Source of the DNA: CADEDH01 sp047974625 | GTDB taxonomy: Bacteria > Actinomycetota > Acidimicrobiia > Acidimicrobiales > SZUA-35 | DNA: 64,000 bases | Direction: 5' to 3' | NCBI GenBank assembly: GCA_047974625.1 | Contig: JBKECK010000030.1 | Span: 1 to 64,000, forward strand | Part shown: piece after piece, positions 32,671 to 41,259 of the stretch | Position numbering within the stretch: position 1 is the first letter of the stretch | Layout: each line of letters begins with the position of its first letter | Notes under the pieces: model-generated | The model's input: the letters and a program-made list of their open reading frames with translations, nothing else | Told to the model about the DNA's origin: nothing | Database searches by the model: none | Position numbers and translations under genes: made by a program

Positions 32671-33678
32671 TCAGCCGGCACCTGGGAAGTCGGGCCAGCG
32701 GCGCGCCGGTGCCGGTAGGGGTGGGTGAGGGTCCTGGGCCGGGTCGCTCCACCACCGGTCGACGGCGTCGACCAGGTCGGCGCGGTCGGCCTCGAACCAG
32801 ACGATCCGGGGGTCGCGCCGGAACCAGCGTTCCTGGCGCCGGGCGAAGCGGCGGGTTCGGACCGTCGCCTCGGCCAAGGCCTGCTCGAGGTCCGTCTCGC
32901 CGTCGAGGTAGGCGCCGAGCTCGGCGTAGCCCAGGGCCCGGGCCGCGGTGCGGGACCACGACCGGCGGTCGAGGGCGGCGACCTCGTCGAGGAAGCCCTC
33001 GTCGACCTGGCGTAGGTACCGGTCGGCGATGCGGCGGTCGAGATCCGGGCGGGGCAGCCGCAACCCGATCAGCCGGAACCGGGTGTCGGGGTAGTGGTCC
33101 ACCCCGGGGCCGTAGCTGGAGAACGGCCGGCCCGAGCCGACGGTCACCTCGAGCGCCCGGACTATGCGGCGCCGGTTGGTGACCGTGGTCTTCTCCGCCG
33201 CCTCGGGATCGAGCTCGGCCAGCCGCCGCCACAGGGTCCCGGTGGACGGCTCGGCCTCCACCTCGGCCCGGGTCGCCGGATACCGGCCGGGCAGGGTGAA
33301 CCCGTCGACCACGGCCCGGACGTAGAGGCCGGTGCCGCCGACCATGACCGGGGTGCCGCCCCCCTGCTCGATGGCGGCCAGGGCGGCCTCGGCGTCGGCC
33401 TGGAACCGGGCCACCCCGTACTCCTCGGAGGGGGCCACGACCCCCACGACATGGTGCGGCACCTCGGCCGCCTCGGCTGCGGTGGGGGCCGCGGTGCCGA
33501 TCCGCATGCCCCGGTAGACGGCCATGGCGTCGGCCGAGACGATCTCCACCCCGGCGTGCCGCCTGGCCAGGGCCAGGGCCAGGGCTGATTTGCCGGTGGC
33601 GGTCGGGCCGACGATGACGAGCGGTGGCCGGGCGGGTCCGTGGTCGGCCCGGGCCGTGGTTTCGTCGGCTCCGGTCAC
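32671..33678 (-). CDS. miaA: tRNA dimethylallyltransferase
   Basis: A 335-residue enzyme that adds the isopentenyl group to A37 of UNN-reading tRNAs. The P-loop is VGPTATGKSALALALA near 22. Other motifs are VSADAMAVYRGMRIGTA, HHVVGVVAPSEEY, VGGTGLYVRAVVDG, and the tRNA-binding RYLRQVDEGFLDEV and RFARRQERWFRRDPR regions. The GTG start at 33678 overlaps the preceding pseudokinase stop. MiaB, which acts next on the same base, lies 7.6 kb upstream. Confidence 0.95.
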   Translation of the reverse strand: MTGADETTARADHGPARPPLVIVGPTATGKSALALALARRHAGVEIVSADAMAVYRGMRIGTAAPTAAEAAEVPHHVVGVVAPSEEYGVARFQADAEAALAAIEQGGGTPVMVGGTGLYVRAVVDGFTLPGRYPATRAEVEAEPSTGTLWRRLAELDPEAAEKTTVTNRRRIVRALEVTVGSGRPFSSYGPGVDHYPDTRFRLIGLRLPRPDLDRRIADRYLRQVDEGFLDEVAALDRRSWSRTAARALGYAELGAYLDGETDLEQALAEATVRTRRFARRQERWFRRDPRIVWFEADRADLVDAVDRWWSDPAQDPHPPLPAPARRWPDFPGAG

Positions 33679-34589
33679 GCCACGGTGGCACCGACCGGGA
33701 CCACGGCGTCGAGGAGCACCTCGATCAGTATCCCGTGGTCCAGGCGGACGAGGTCGATGTCCGCTCCGCCGGCCTCGACGTAGCCGGCGGCGAAGGCGAC
33801 GACACCGTCGACGCCGAAGATGGCGTGGATGCGCCGCTGGACGGCGGCGAGGTCACGGTGGCGGTCGGTGACGCCGAGCCGGTCGAGGGCGAGGAGGCCG
33901 GACGGTCGGTCTCCGGCCAGGAGGATGGTGGCCGGTGAGGCCCGACCGTGGCCCACGGTGGGTGGGCCCGGTTCGGGCTCCGAGCGGCCGACGGGCCCGG
34001 CGGCGGCGATGGCCAGGAGGCGTTCCGGTGGGTACCGCCGGTACGGCTCAACCAGCCGGTCGACGTCGAACCGGTCCTCGGCCACGGCCCGCTCCACCAC
34101 CGACAGGTCGCCGGTCCAGGTCGCCCCGGGTGGGGCGCCGGTGGGGTCGAGGCGGTGCAGCCCGGCCAGGGCCCGGCCCACGGCCGGGCAGACGGCCACC
34201 AGCTCCGGATGCCGTTCGGGCCGATCGGCCGGCTCACCGGGTGGGGGATCGACGACCACCCACCCGGTGAGCGATGCGACCACCTCGCCGGGGTCGAGCC
34301 CGGGCCCGGTCCCCGACCCGGAGCGGCCGCCGAGCCAGACCATGCGGGCCAGGAGGGAGTCGGCCCCGTCGGGGCCGGACCCGGGGCCCGGCTCCGGGCG
34401 GGCCTGGTAGACCCACCGCTCCCCCACCCTCCACCAGGGGCCCCCGGGGGGCCGGTCGGGATCGGGCCCGGCCGCTCCGGGCCGTTCCAGCGGGATCCAG
34501 GGCTCACCGCCCACGGCGTCGAGGACCTCTCGGGGGCAGTCGGGCACCACGACGACCACTGTACGGTCCGGGGCACGGTCCCGGGGCAC
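33675..34589 (-). CDS. APH-fold protein lacking kinase residues (candidate pseudokinase)
   Basis: About 304 residues from a GTG at 34589 (a GTG at 34559 is also possible; the start is poorly defined). The C-terminal half matches the aminoglycoside-phosphotransferase layout: PAVGRALAGLHRLDP, a linker, then VGHGRASPATILL where kinases have HGDxxxxN, then SGLLALDRLGVTDRHRDLAA where they have a DLGRLGxADRxxDLA-type motif. By eye the catalytic Asp, the Asn and the metal Asp are all replaced. It is coupled to miaA by a GTGA overlap. Confidence 0.6.
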   Translation of the reverse strand: MPRDRAPDRTVVVVVPDCPREVLDAVGGEPWIPLERPGAAGPDPDRPPGGPWWRVGERWVYQARPEPGPGSGPDGADSLLARMVWLGGRSGSGTGPGLDPGEVVASLTGWVVVDPPPGEPADRPERHPELVAVCPAVGRALAGLHRLDPTGAPPGATWTGDLSVVERAVAEDRFDVDRLVEPYRRYPPERLLAIAAAGPVGRSEPEPGPPTVGHGRASPATILLAGDRPSGLLALDRLGVTDRHRDLAAVQRRIHAIFGVDGVVAFAAGYVEAGGADIDLVRLDHGILIEVLLDAVVPVGATVA

Positions 34590-34611
34590 GGTCCCGGGCC
34601 GGTGGGCGGGT

Positions 34612-35379
34612 TCAGGCCGCGGAGCAACCGCCGGGGGGTGCTTCCGGGGGGTCTTCGGAGGGCTTGGGTGGCTCGCCACCGCAGATGCACGACGCGAACG
34701 ACACCAGTGTTGCCGCCACCGCCTCGGGGGCGACGACCTGGTGGAGGTGCTCGCCCGGCATCCGGTAGGTGACCCAGCCGGCGTCGCGGGCCCGCAGCCG
34801 GGACTGCTCGTAGCCCACACCGAACCCGAGGTAGCCCCGCCCCACCTCGTCGGGGAGTGGGGGCACCGGGCAGCCCTGGTTGAACCAGGCCCGGGGGACG
34901 GGCCGGGCCTCGTCGAACACCTCCCGGCGGGCTCCGGGCTCGAACACCAGCGAGGTGACGAACGAACCCCACCAGCGGGGCCACGGGGGCACGTAGTCGT
35001 CCGGTCGGACGAGCCCGTCGAGCAGCTCGGCGTAGTACGGACCGGACTCGGCGAACGACCGGCCATCCGGGATGCGACCGTCCACGCAGATCATGCCCAC
35101 CACCGGCCAACCGTCGTCGAGCAGGTGGCGGACCGCCATCGGCAGGCGGGGTACGGCGGCCGAATGGCCGGCCACGACCACCGGGAGATCGTCGTCACGC
35201 GGGTGGGCGGCCAGTTCGTCGAGCCAGGGGGTGACATGGTCGGCGTCGGCCGGGGTGGTCATGGTCGTCCGGGCCACGACGGCCACATGGCCGACGCGCC
35301 GGAGCTCCTCCGCCACCGCCCGCCAGCTCGCTGGTCCCAGCAGAGGGCTGGGAATCAGGAACCAACGGCAATGGGGCAC
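34612..35379 (-). CDS. Alpha/beta-hydrolase-fold protein
   Basis: About 255 residues from a GTG at 35379; a TTG at 35421 is also in frame. A nucleophile elbow is visible as VVVAGHSAAVPRL near 77. A late His-containing motif, MPGEHLHQVV, is near 215. The C-terminus carries SCICGG and a Pro-rich tail. It is a likely esterase or thioesterase of unknown substrate. It lies 22 nt upstream of the pseudokinase in the miaA operon. Confidence 0.65.
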   Translation of the reverse strand: MPHCRWFLIPSPLLGPASWRAVAEELRRVGHVAVVARTTMTTPADADHVTPWLDELAAHPRDDDLPVVVAGHSAAVPRLPMAVRHLLDDGWPVVGMICVDGRIPDGRSFAESGPYYAELLDGLVRPDDYVPPWPRWWGSFVTSLVFEPGARREVFDEARPVPRAWFNQGCPVPPLPDEVGRGYLGFGVGYEQSRLRARDAGWVTYRMPGEHLHQVVAPEAVAATLVSFASCICGGEPPKPSEDPPEAPPGGCSAA

Positions 35380-35525
35380 TGGCAACTGGCGATCCGATCC
35401 GCGTCGCTGGAGGAACCGCAACCCTAAGCGACGTCACGGAATCCAACCCAATTCTGACGCGGCGGCCCGATCGGTCCGGACGGGATCGACTTGCCATGGG
35501 GGCGTCTGGTGGCTACGTACTGTGC

Positions 35526-36419
35526 ATGCCTGCAAGCGACATCGCCCACCCCGCCGTGTCTCGCCGCATGTGGGAGGCCGTCGAACGGCTTCACGGGGTG
35601 TGCTACACCGCGCCTGAGGTTCGGGAGCGGGGAACGGCGGCCGGGTTGAAGGGGTTCTGGATGAACTACTTCGCCACCCGGGCCGCCCCGCTGGGCCCGG
35701 TGACCCGCCCGGTAATCGCCAGCACCTTCTTCTACTACGGGCCCGGCCGGATCGCCCGGGCCATCCCCGACGCCTGGCAGTTCTCCACCCCCGAGGCGGC
35801 CCTGGAGGCCCGGTTCGTCGCCATGGACGAAGCCCTCACCCGCCTGCTGGGCCCCCCGGGGCCGCAGGCCAGCGAGCTGCTGTCCCTCCTCCTTGCCGCG
35901 GCCGAAGGTGGGCAGGCCGAGGGCCGGACCCTGTTCGCCGGGTGGGCCGACGTGGTGCCGCCCGAATCCCCCTGGGCCCGGATCTGGTGGGCAACCACGG
36001 TGCTCCGGGAACACCGCAGCGGGAGCCACCTGATCGCCCTGTGCGCCGAAGGGTTGGACGGGTGCGAGGCCGTGGTGTCCCACGTGGCGGTGGGTGAGGC
36101 CCCGGCGGCGTGGATCACCGACGAGGCGGCCTGGGACGACGAGGCCGTGGCCGCGGCCAAGCGAAGACTGGTGAAGCGGGGCTGGCTGCTGGCCTCCACC
36201 GGGATGGCCACCGAGGCCGGTCGGGCCGGTCGCACCCGGATCGAGCTGGCCACCGACCGGCTCGATCTGGTGTTGTGGCGGTGTCTCGGGGCTGAACGGA
36301 CCGAACGGTTGGCCGGTCTGCTCGCGGGTCTGGCCCCGGCCCTGCCCCCCGACGACCAGCTCGACTGGAGGCAGCTCTATCGGCCCGGGGTGGCGGCGAG
36401 CGGGCCGGCCCCGGACTGA
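35526..36419 (+). CDS. SCO6745-family protein
   Basis: A 297-residue protein with the features of this actinobacterial helix-rich family: SRRMWEAVERLHGVCYTAPEVRE in pieces, GLKGFWMNYFATRAAPLGPV, AALEARFVAMDEALTRLLG, and TVLREHRSGSHLIALCAEGLDGCEA. The C-terminal part resembles a winged-helix domain. Function is unknown; a regulatory role is often assumed. I chose the ATG at 35526; an ATG at 35496 adds ten residues. Confidence 0.78.
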   Translation: MPASDIAHPAVSRRMWEAVERLHGVCYTAPEVRERGTAAGLKGFWMNYFATRAAPLGPVTRPVIASTFFYYGPGRIARAIPDAWQFSTPEAALEARFVAMDEALTRLLGPPGPQASELLSLLLAAAEGGQAEGRTLFAGWADVVPPESPWARIWWATTVLREHRSGSHLIALCAEGLDGCEAVVSHVAVGEAPAAWITDEAAWDDEAVAAAKRRLVKRGWLLASTGMATEAGRAGRTRIELATDRLDLVLWRCLGAERTERLAGLLAGLAPALPPDDQLDWRQLYRPGVAASGPAPD

Positions 36420-36447
36420 CGACCGGGCCCGATGACCGGTGCCGCCC

Positions 36448-36535
36448 CTAAGACGACGGATCCGAAGACGACGGATCCGAAGACGACGGATTCAACGACG
36501 ACGGATTCAACGACGACGGATTCAAGGACGACGGA
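36448..36535 (-). repeat. 15-bp tandem repeat, about 5-6 copies, in frame
   Basis: Units alternate between GACGACGGATTCAAC-like and GACGACGGATCCGAA-like on the + strand. They encode the C-terminal SSLNP/SSSDP tail of the VOC protein. Confidence 0.9.
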
Positions 36536-36978
36536 TCGTCACCCACGAAGTGCTCCATGTCCTGTTGGGTGAACTCGTGCGGTTCGACGAGCACGAGCCA
36601 GTTGCCGGTGTTGTCCCTGATCAGGGCCTCCACGCCGTAGGGCCGTTCCTCCGGCCGATTGATGATCTCGACGCCGTTGGCTTCGAGCTCGGCGACGGTC
36701 TTCTTGCAGTCGTCGACGTTAAGGCCGACGGCGAACGTGCCGCCCTGGTCGATGGCCCGGTTCAGGGCTTCCACGTAGTCCGGGGCGAGCGGTGGGCCCG
36801 GGGTCGACAGGTGGATGTCGATCTCGGGCTGGGACGGATGTCCGACGGTGCACCACCGGAAGTCGTCGCCGAGGCGGACGTCGTCGCGGGCCTCGAAGCC
36901 GAGCTTCTCGATGTAGAACGCCTTGGACTCGTCGATGTCCTTGACCCAAACGGTTGTGAGACTGATGTTGTTGATCAT
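36448..36978 (-). CDS. VOC-family protein with repeat tail
   Basis: A 176-residue glyoxalase/bleomycin-resistance-fold protein. It begins INNISLTTVWVKDIDESKAF, followed by FYIEKLGFEARDDVRLGDD and, near 138, NTGNWLVLVEPHE with the usual metal Glu. The last 27 residues are a Ser/Asn/Asp/Pro repeat (SSLNP, SSSDP) from a 15-bp tandem repeat, and are not part of the fold. The AraC-type gene lies just upstream on the same strand. Confidence 0.8.
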   Translation of the reverse strand: MINNISLTTVWVKDIDESKAFYIEKLGFEARDDVRLGDDFRWCTVGHPSQPEIDIHLSTPGPPLAPDYVEALNRAIDQGGTFAVGLNVDDCKKTVAELEANGVEIINRPEERPYGVEALIRDNTGNWLVLVEPHEFTQQDMEHFVGDDPSSLNPSSLNPSSLNPSSSDPSSSDPSS

Positions 36979-36987
36979 TCCCCGACG

Positions 36988-37446
36988 CTACGGGTGGGGC
37001 GGCGACGGCGGCTTCTCCCCGCTTGCGGAATCGACCGGTGTGGTTTCGGCCAGGCCCCACATGAACACGAAGCAGCCGGGGATCCGCGGGGCGCCGTTCG
37101 CGGCCCAGCGGCGTTGGAACGCACCGGGCGTCTCCCCGACGAGCTCACGGAAACGGGTGGTGAACGAGCCGAGACTGCCGAAACCGACGGCCGTGCACAC
37201 CTCGGTGACCGTCAGGTTCGAGGTCCGTAGGAGGTCCTGGGCCCGTTCGATCCTGCGGGACGACTGGTAGCCCGCCGGTGTCACGCCGTAGGTCGCGGTG
37301 AACAGGCGGTGGAAATGGAACTTGGACAGTCCGGCGATCTCGGCCGCTTCGTCGAGATCGACCCCGGAGGTGAAGTTGCGGTCGATGTGATCCCTGGCCC
37401 GACGGAGGTGGACGAGCACGTCGCCGGGGGCACGCGTTCGAGGCAC
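36988..37446 (-). CDS. AraC-type transcriptional regulator (two-HTH domain only)
   Basis: From the GTG at 37446 (a GTG at 37455 is also in frame) it has 152 residues. Two helix-turn-helix motifs are visible: LDEAAEIAGLSKFHFHRLF and VTEVCTAVGFGSLGSFTTRF, followed by the AraC signature RELVGETPGAFQRRW. No ligand-binding domain is present. It lies 9 nt upstream of the VOC gene on the same strand, so VOC is its probable operon partner or target. Confidence 0.85.
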   Translation of the reverse strand: MPRTRAPGDVLVHLRRARDHIDRNFTSGVDLDEAAEIAGLSKFHFHRLFTATYGVTPAGYQSSRRIERAQDLLRTSNLTVTEVCTAVGFGSLGSFTTRFRELVGETPGAFQRRWAANGAPRIPGCFVFMWGLAETTPVDSASGEKPPSPPHP

Positions 37447-37544
37447 GCCTGACACGATATGGCCGCGGCGGCGTTCGGCAGTCGTCACCGGTGACGGTCG
37501 ATCAATCTTCGCCGGGAAGTTGCGGGCCGCGACGGGCCGGTCGG

Positions 37545-39065
37545 TCACCGTTCCCGGGCCCCGACGGGGTGGCTGATGACCACGCTGGAGTCCGGTCCGA
37601 TGGCCACCAGGCGGATGACGTCGTCGACCCCCCGGGGCGTGACCTCCACCCGGTCGACGCCGGCCACGGAGGACCCATCGGGCAGGACCCACACCAGGGT
37701 CTCCACCCCGGTGGCTCCGGCGGTGACGGTGACGGGCCTGCCGACCACCGGCTCGGGCGGCAGGAACACGGCGGCGGCCACCGCCCCCCGTTCGGCCGAT
37801 ATCCGCACGGTGCCATCGTCGAGGACGGCGACGGCCGGGACGCCGTCGTCGGTCCGGGTGGCCCAGAGGGCCCCGACGGCAGCGCCGAGTGCGGCGGCCA
37901 CGACGACGGCCACCACGACGGGCAGGACGAGCCACCAGCGGCGGCGCCGGGGGGCCGGCGGCCGGGGCCCCGGGGCGAGCCCGGTGACGGCCCCGTCAGG
38001 GTGGGTCCCGTGAGGCCCGGTTCCGGCCGGGACGCTCGGTGCGCTGCCCACCGGCCCGGCCACCAGGGTGGCGGCCGGCTCGGCGACGAGGGTGGGGGCG
38101 GTCTCGGCCACGACGGTCGTCCGGTCCGACGGGGCCCGGACCGGACGGGACGCCGGGGCGGTGGGGCCCTCGCCGAGGACCGCGGTGACCCCACGGCCCC
38201 AGGCGGCGGCGTCGGCCGGTCGGCCGTCAGGGTCGGCGGCGAGGCCGGGGGCGAGCGCAGCGGCCACCGCCGGGTCCATGCCCAGGCCGCGGAGGGTCTC
38301 CACCGGTTCCGGACCGAGGTCGACCGGGAGGCGGTCACTGACGACGGTCCAGGCCACCACCGCGCTGGCGGCGTAGATGTCAGCCCGGGGGTCGACCCGG
38401 GTGATGTCCCGCCGCTGTTCCGGGGCCGAGAACCGCGGCGTCCCGCCGCCCACGGTGACGCCCGAACTGGCGCTTAGATCCTTGGCGTAGCCCAGGTCCG
38501 ACAGGCACAGCCGCTCACCGGGGGCCAGCAACCCGCCGGTGTCGCCGGTCGCTCCCTCCGCACCGGTTGCGCCCACCGTGCCGCTTGCGCCCACCGTGCC
38601 GGTCTTGATGAGGATGTTGCCCGGGCTCACGTCGCGGTGGACGATGTCCTGGGCGTGCACGGCGGCCAGACCGTCGGCCAGGCTCCCGGCCAGGGTGACC
38701 AGCTCGGCCCGGGTCGGGGTGACCCCCCGGGAACGGGCCTGCTCCACCCGCTCCCCCCACTCCCCCCCGTCCGCGTACTCGAGGACCAGGAAGGGCTGGA
38801 GGCCCGGGGTCTCCCCCACGTCGAGGATCCGGATCACGTGGCCGGAGTCGATGCGTCGCAGCAGCTGGGCCTCGCCCAGGAACCGCTCCCGCACGTCGGG
38901 GTCGAGGACCCGATTCTCGGCCAGGATCTTGACCGCCACCACCGCGTCCAGCCGTTGGTCCCGGGCCCGCCAGACGGTGGCGAACGCCCCCGAACCGATC
39001 GGTTGGACAAGCCGGTAGGGACCGACCTCGGTTCCCACCCCGATCGGTCCGGCCGCCTCAGCCAT
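37545..39065 (-). CDS. Transmembrane Ser/Thr protein kinase with a Gly-X-Y insert
   Basis: The ATG at 39065 lies inside the end of the sigma-factor gene (8-nt overlap); 506 residues. The kinase domain shows IGSGAFATVWRARD, VVAVKIL (Lys near 42), HRDVSPGNILI near 142, SDLGYAKD in place of DFG, and GGTPRFSAPEQ. Between the catalytic loop and DLG sits an insert of about 25 residues of collagen-like Gly-X-Y (GTVGASGTVGATG). One TM helix lies near 375-400, and an extracytoplasmic domain of about 100 residues has no PASTA motif. It probably signals to or from the adjacent ECF sigma factor. Confidence 0.85.
   Translation of the reverse strand: MAEAAGPIGVGTEVGPYRLVQPIGSGAFATVWRARDQRLDAVVAVKILAENRVLDPDVRERFLGEAQLLRRIDSGHVIRILDVGETPGLQPFLVLEYADGGEWGERVEQARSRGVTPTRAELVTLAGSLADGLAAVHAQDIVHRDVSPGNILIKTGTVGASGTVGATGAEGATGDTGGLLAPGERLCLSDLGYAKDLSASSGVTVGGGTPRFSAPEQRRDITRVDPRADIYAASAVVAWTVVSDRLPVDLGPEPVETLRGLGMDPAVAAALAPGLAADPDGRPADAAAWGRGVTAVLGEGPTAPASRPVRAPSDRTTVVAETAPTLVAEPAATLVAGPVGSAPSVPAGTGPHGTHPDGAVTGLAPGPRPPAPRRRRWWLVLPVVVAVVVAAALGAAVGALWATRTDDGVPAVAVLDDGTVRISAERGAVAAAVFLPPEPVVGRPVTVTAGATGVETLVWVLPDGSSVAGVDRVEVTPRGVDDVIRLVAIGPDSSVVISHPVGARER
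38563..38598 (-). repeat. 18-bp in-frame duplication inside the kinase domain
   Basis: Two copies, 38563-38580 and 38581-38598, differ by one base. They encode part of the Gly-X-Y insert between the catalytic loop and the DLG motif. Confidence 0.8.
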
Positions 39066-39795
39066 ACCCGCCCGTCGCCCCTCCGCCCGGACCGCCGAGG
39101 CCGAGCTCGGGATCGAGCTCACGGTCGATCCGCCCGGCCAGGAGGGCCCGGCCCCGGTGGATCCGGGACTTGACCGTGTTGAGGGGCAGGTCGAGGCGGT
39201 CGGCGATCTCGGCGTAGCTGAGCTGCTCCACGTCCCGCAGGGTCACCGGTAGCCGGTAGGCCTGGTCGAGGTCGGCCACGGCGTCCTGGACGACGGCCCG
39301 ACTCGCGATCATCGACGACAGGCGACCACCGGTGCTCAGACCGGCCGCCGCCTCCAGCGACGCCGTCTCCCGGCGACGGCGCAGGAAGTCGATGGCCACG
39401 TTGCGGACCAGGGTGTGCAGCCAGGTGGTGAACCGGGCGTCGCCCCGGTACCGGGCGATGGAGCGGGTCACGTTGATGAGCACGTCCTGCTCCACCTCTT
39501 CGGCGTCGTGGGGGTCGACGATCAGCCGGTGGATGGTGACCAGGGCGAGGCGTTGGCGTTGGATGGCGGCCAGCAGGACCTCAAGGGCGGCGGCCGACCC
39601 CCCGGCCGCCGCGGCCAGCGGATCGAGCAGGGCGGCCCGGTCGGCGGGGTCGGTGGCCGCGGCCAGGGCGGCCTGGAGGCGGCTGGCCGCGTCGGGCCGG
39701 CCGGCCACGACGGCGGCCACGAGCCCAGGGGGTTCCGGGGGTGTCGGGGCCGCCGGGGCCGGGGCCGGTCGGTCGGGTCGGTGTCGCTCGGTCAT
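39058..39795 (-). CDS. ECF-type RNA polymerase sigma factor
   Basis: A 245-residue protein. Region 2 is ALVTIHRLIVDPHDAEEVEQD to RYRGDARFTTWLHTLVRNVAIDFLRRRR. Region 4 is LPVTLRDVEQLSYAEIADRLDLPLNTVKSRIHRGRALL in pieces. An Ala/Pro-rich N-terminal extension of about 75 residues precedes region 2. No anti-sigma gene is adjacent; instead a Ser/Thr kinase gene overlaps its end. Kinase-controlled ECF groups are known, and that is the likely control here. Confidence 0.9.
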   Translation of the reverse strand: MTERHRPDRPAPAPAAPTPPEPPGLVAAVVAGRPDAASRLQAALAAATDPADRAALLDPLAAAAGGSAAALEVLLAAIQRQRLALVTIHRLIVDPHDAEEVEQDVLINVTRSIARYRGDARFTTWLHTLVRNVAIDFLRRRRETASLEAAAGLSTGGRLSSMIASRAVVQDAVADLDQAYRLPVTLRDVEQLSYAEIADRLDLPLNTVKSRIHRGRALLAGRIDRELDPELGLGGPGGGATGGYG

Positions 39796-39805
39796 CGGAC
39801 GCCGA

Positions 39806-41170
39806 TCAGTTCGAGGCGACGCTGACGACGACCCGGCGGTTCAGCTCCCGACCGGCCGGATTGTCCGAACCGTCCGGCTTCTCGTTGGGGGCGAAGGGAA
39901 GGGTCTCGCCGAGTCCGATCACCTCGAGACGGTCCGCGGTGATCCCGCCGTCGGCCACCAGCCAGTCGGCGACGGCCTGGGCCCGCTGCCGGCTGAGCTC
40001 CAGGTTGTAGGCGTCGTCGCCCTTGGAGTCGGTGAACCCCTGCACGCTGACCACCCCGGTCGGTGCGTCGACGGCGATCGCTGCGGCGATGCTCCGCAGG
40101 GAGCCGTCGGCCTCGGGCCGGAGGGTGGAGGAGTCGAAGTCGAACAGGACGTCGGCCTCGGCGATGTACGAGGTCTCCTCGCCGTCGTCCACGACGGCCA
40201 CGTCGGGGGCGTCCTCCAGGGTGGTGGCGTCCAGGCTGGCCGACTCCAGGTAGACCCGGTCGATCGAGACGCTCGGCACGTTGACCGACGGGACGGACAG
40301 GGAGTCGATGGAGAAGTCGTCCTCGAAGACCGCCGGGACGTAGAGGCTGGAACGGAAGATGGAGCCGCGGTTGGCCCAGTCACGGGTCAGGGAATCACGC
40401 CGCACCGACGGGGCACGCTCGCCCGGCGCCGGCTTCTGCTGGCAGCCGCCCCGGGCGTAGGCGCCCTCCACCCGGACCGGCAGGGCCGATTCACCGGGCG
40501 CGATCTCCTCGTCCCGGTAGGTGACGCCCCCGATGGTCACGGCCGGGACGGTCACCTCGGGGACCTCCGCGCCGGGGATCACGACGGGGGTGATCTCGAC
40601 CGCGGGGAGGCAGCCCGGGGAGGCGTCGTAGGTGATCACGCATCCGCCGTCGATCAGGGCACCGGGGATGGTCGAGGACGGGAGGTCGAAACCGGGCACC
40701 GTCTCACCGTTCGCGGTGACCGGCTGGGCCTTCACCTCGGCGGTGACCACGGGATCGATCACCACGTCGGGCAGGTGGGCGATGGACACCGCGTACCCGG
40801 GGGCCACCGTGCACTTGGGCGACACGAGGGCGGTGCCGTCGGTGACGGCGCGGGGATCGAGGGCGGCCACGGCGGCCACGTCGGCCAGCTCGGTGAAGCC
40901 GACCCAGTCGTCGTCGGTTGGTCCGCTGGCGCCCGAGGCCTCGTCGGCCCCGCCGGAGGCGAGACCGCCGGTGGCGTCACCGGTCCCGTCGCCGGCCGCG
41001 GTGCCGTCGGCCCCCTCCACCACGGCCACCCCGGGCTGCTCGACGGGGTCGGCCTCGGAACTGAGCGGCCCGCAGGCCGAGACGGTCAGGGCGGCCACGA
41101 CGGCGGCGACGGCGCGCCAACTCCGGGCCCGGCCGGGCCGGTTGTGGTGTGGGGTTGAGCTGTCGTTCAT
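39806..41170 (-). CDS. OmpA-domain lipoprotein
   Basis: A 454-residue secreted protein. An N-terminal basic stretch and hydrophobic segment end in a lipobox (LTVSAC, Cys near 33). A unique region of about 290 residues is rich in repeated VTxPxV-type strands (VEITPVVIPGAEVPEVTVPA in part). The C-terminal OmpA/MotB peptidoglycan-binding domain has DVLFDFDSSTLRPEA, VQGFTDSKGDDAYN and NRRVVVSV. It ends 10 nt before the ECF sigma gene, so it heads the lipoprotein-sigma-kinase operon. Confidence 0.85.
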   Translation of the reverse strand: MNDSSTPHHNRPGRARSWRAVAAVVAALTVSACGPLSSEADPVEQPGVAVVEGADGTAAGDGTGDATGGLASGGADEASGASGPTDDDWVGFTELADVAAVAALDPRAVTDGTALVSPKCTVAPGYAVSIAHLPDVVIDPVVTAEVKAQPVTANGETVPGFDLPSSTIPGALIDGGCVITYDASPGCLPAVEITPVVIPGAEVPEVTVPAVTIGGVTYRDEEIAPGESALPVRVEGAYARGGCQQKPAPGERAPSVRRDSLTRDWANRGSIFRSSLYVPAVFEDDFSIDSLSVPSVNVPSVSIDRVYLESASLDATTLEDAPDVAVVDDGEETSYIAEADVLFDFDSSTLRPEADGSLRSIAAAIAVDAPTGVVSVQGFTDSKGDDAYNLELSRQRAQAVADWLVADGGITADRLEVIGLGETLPFAPNEKPDGSDNPAGRELNRRVVVSVASN

Positions 41171-41259
41171 GGTTGGTGAGTCGGAACCCGGGCCGCGAAA
41201 GTTGCTCGCGCCCGGAAAAACCTGGGGAAGCAGAACAAATGGGTCACCTCGGGCCGGGG

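Noticed and set aside
36439..37230. 263-codon + strand ORF over the VOC and AraC genes
   Set aside because: It begins in the 15-bp repeat with Arg-Arg-Ile runs and is antisense to two recognisable genes.
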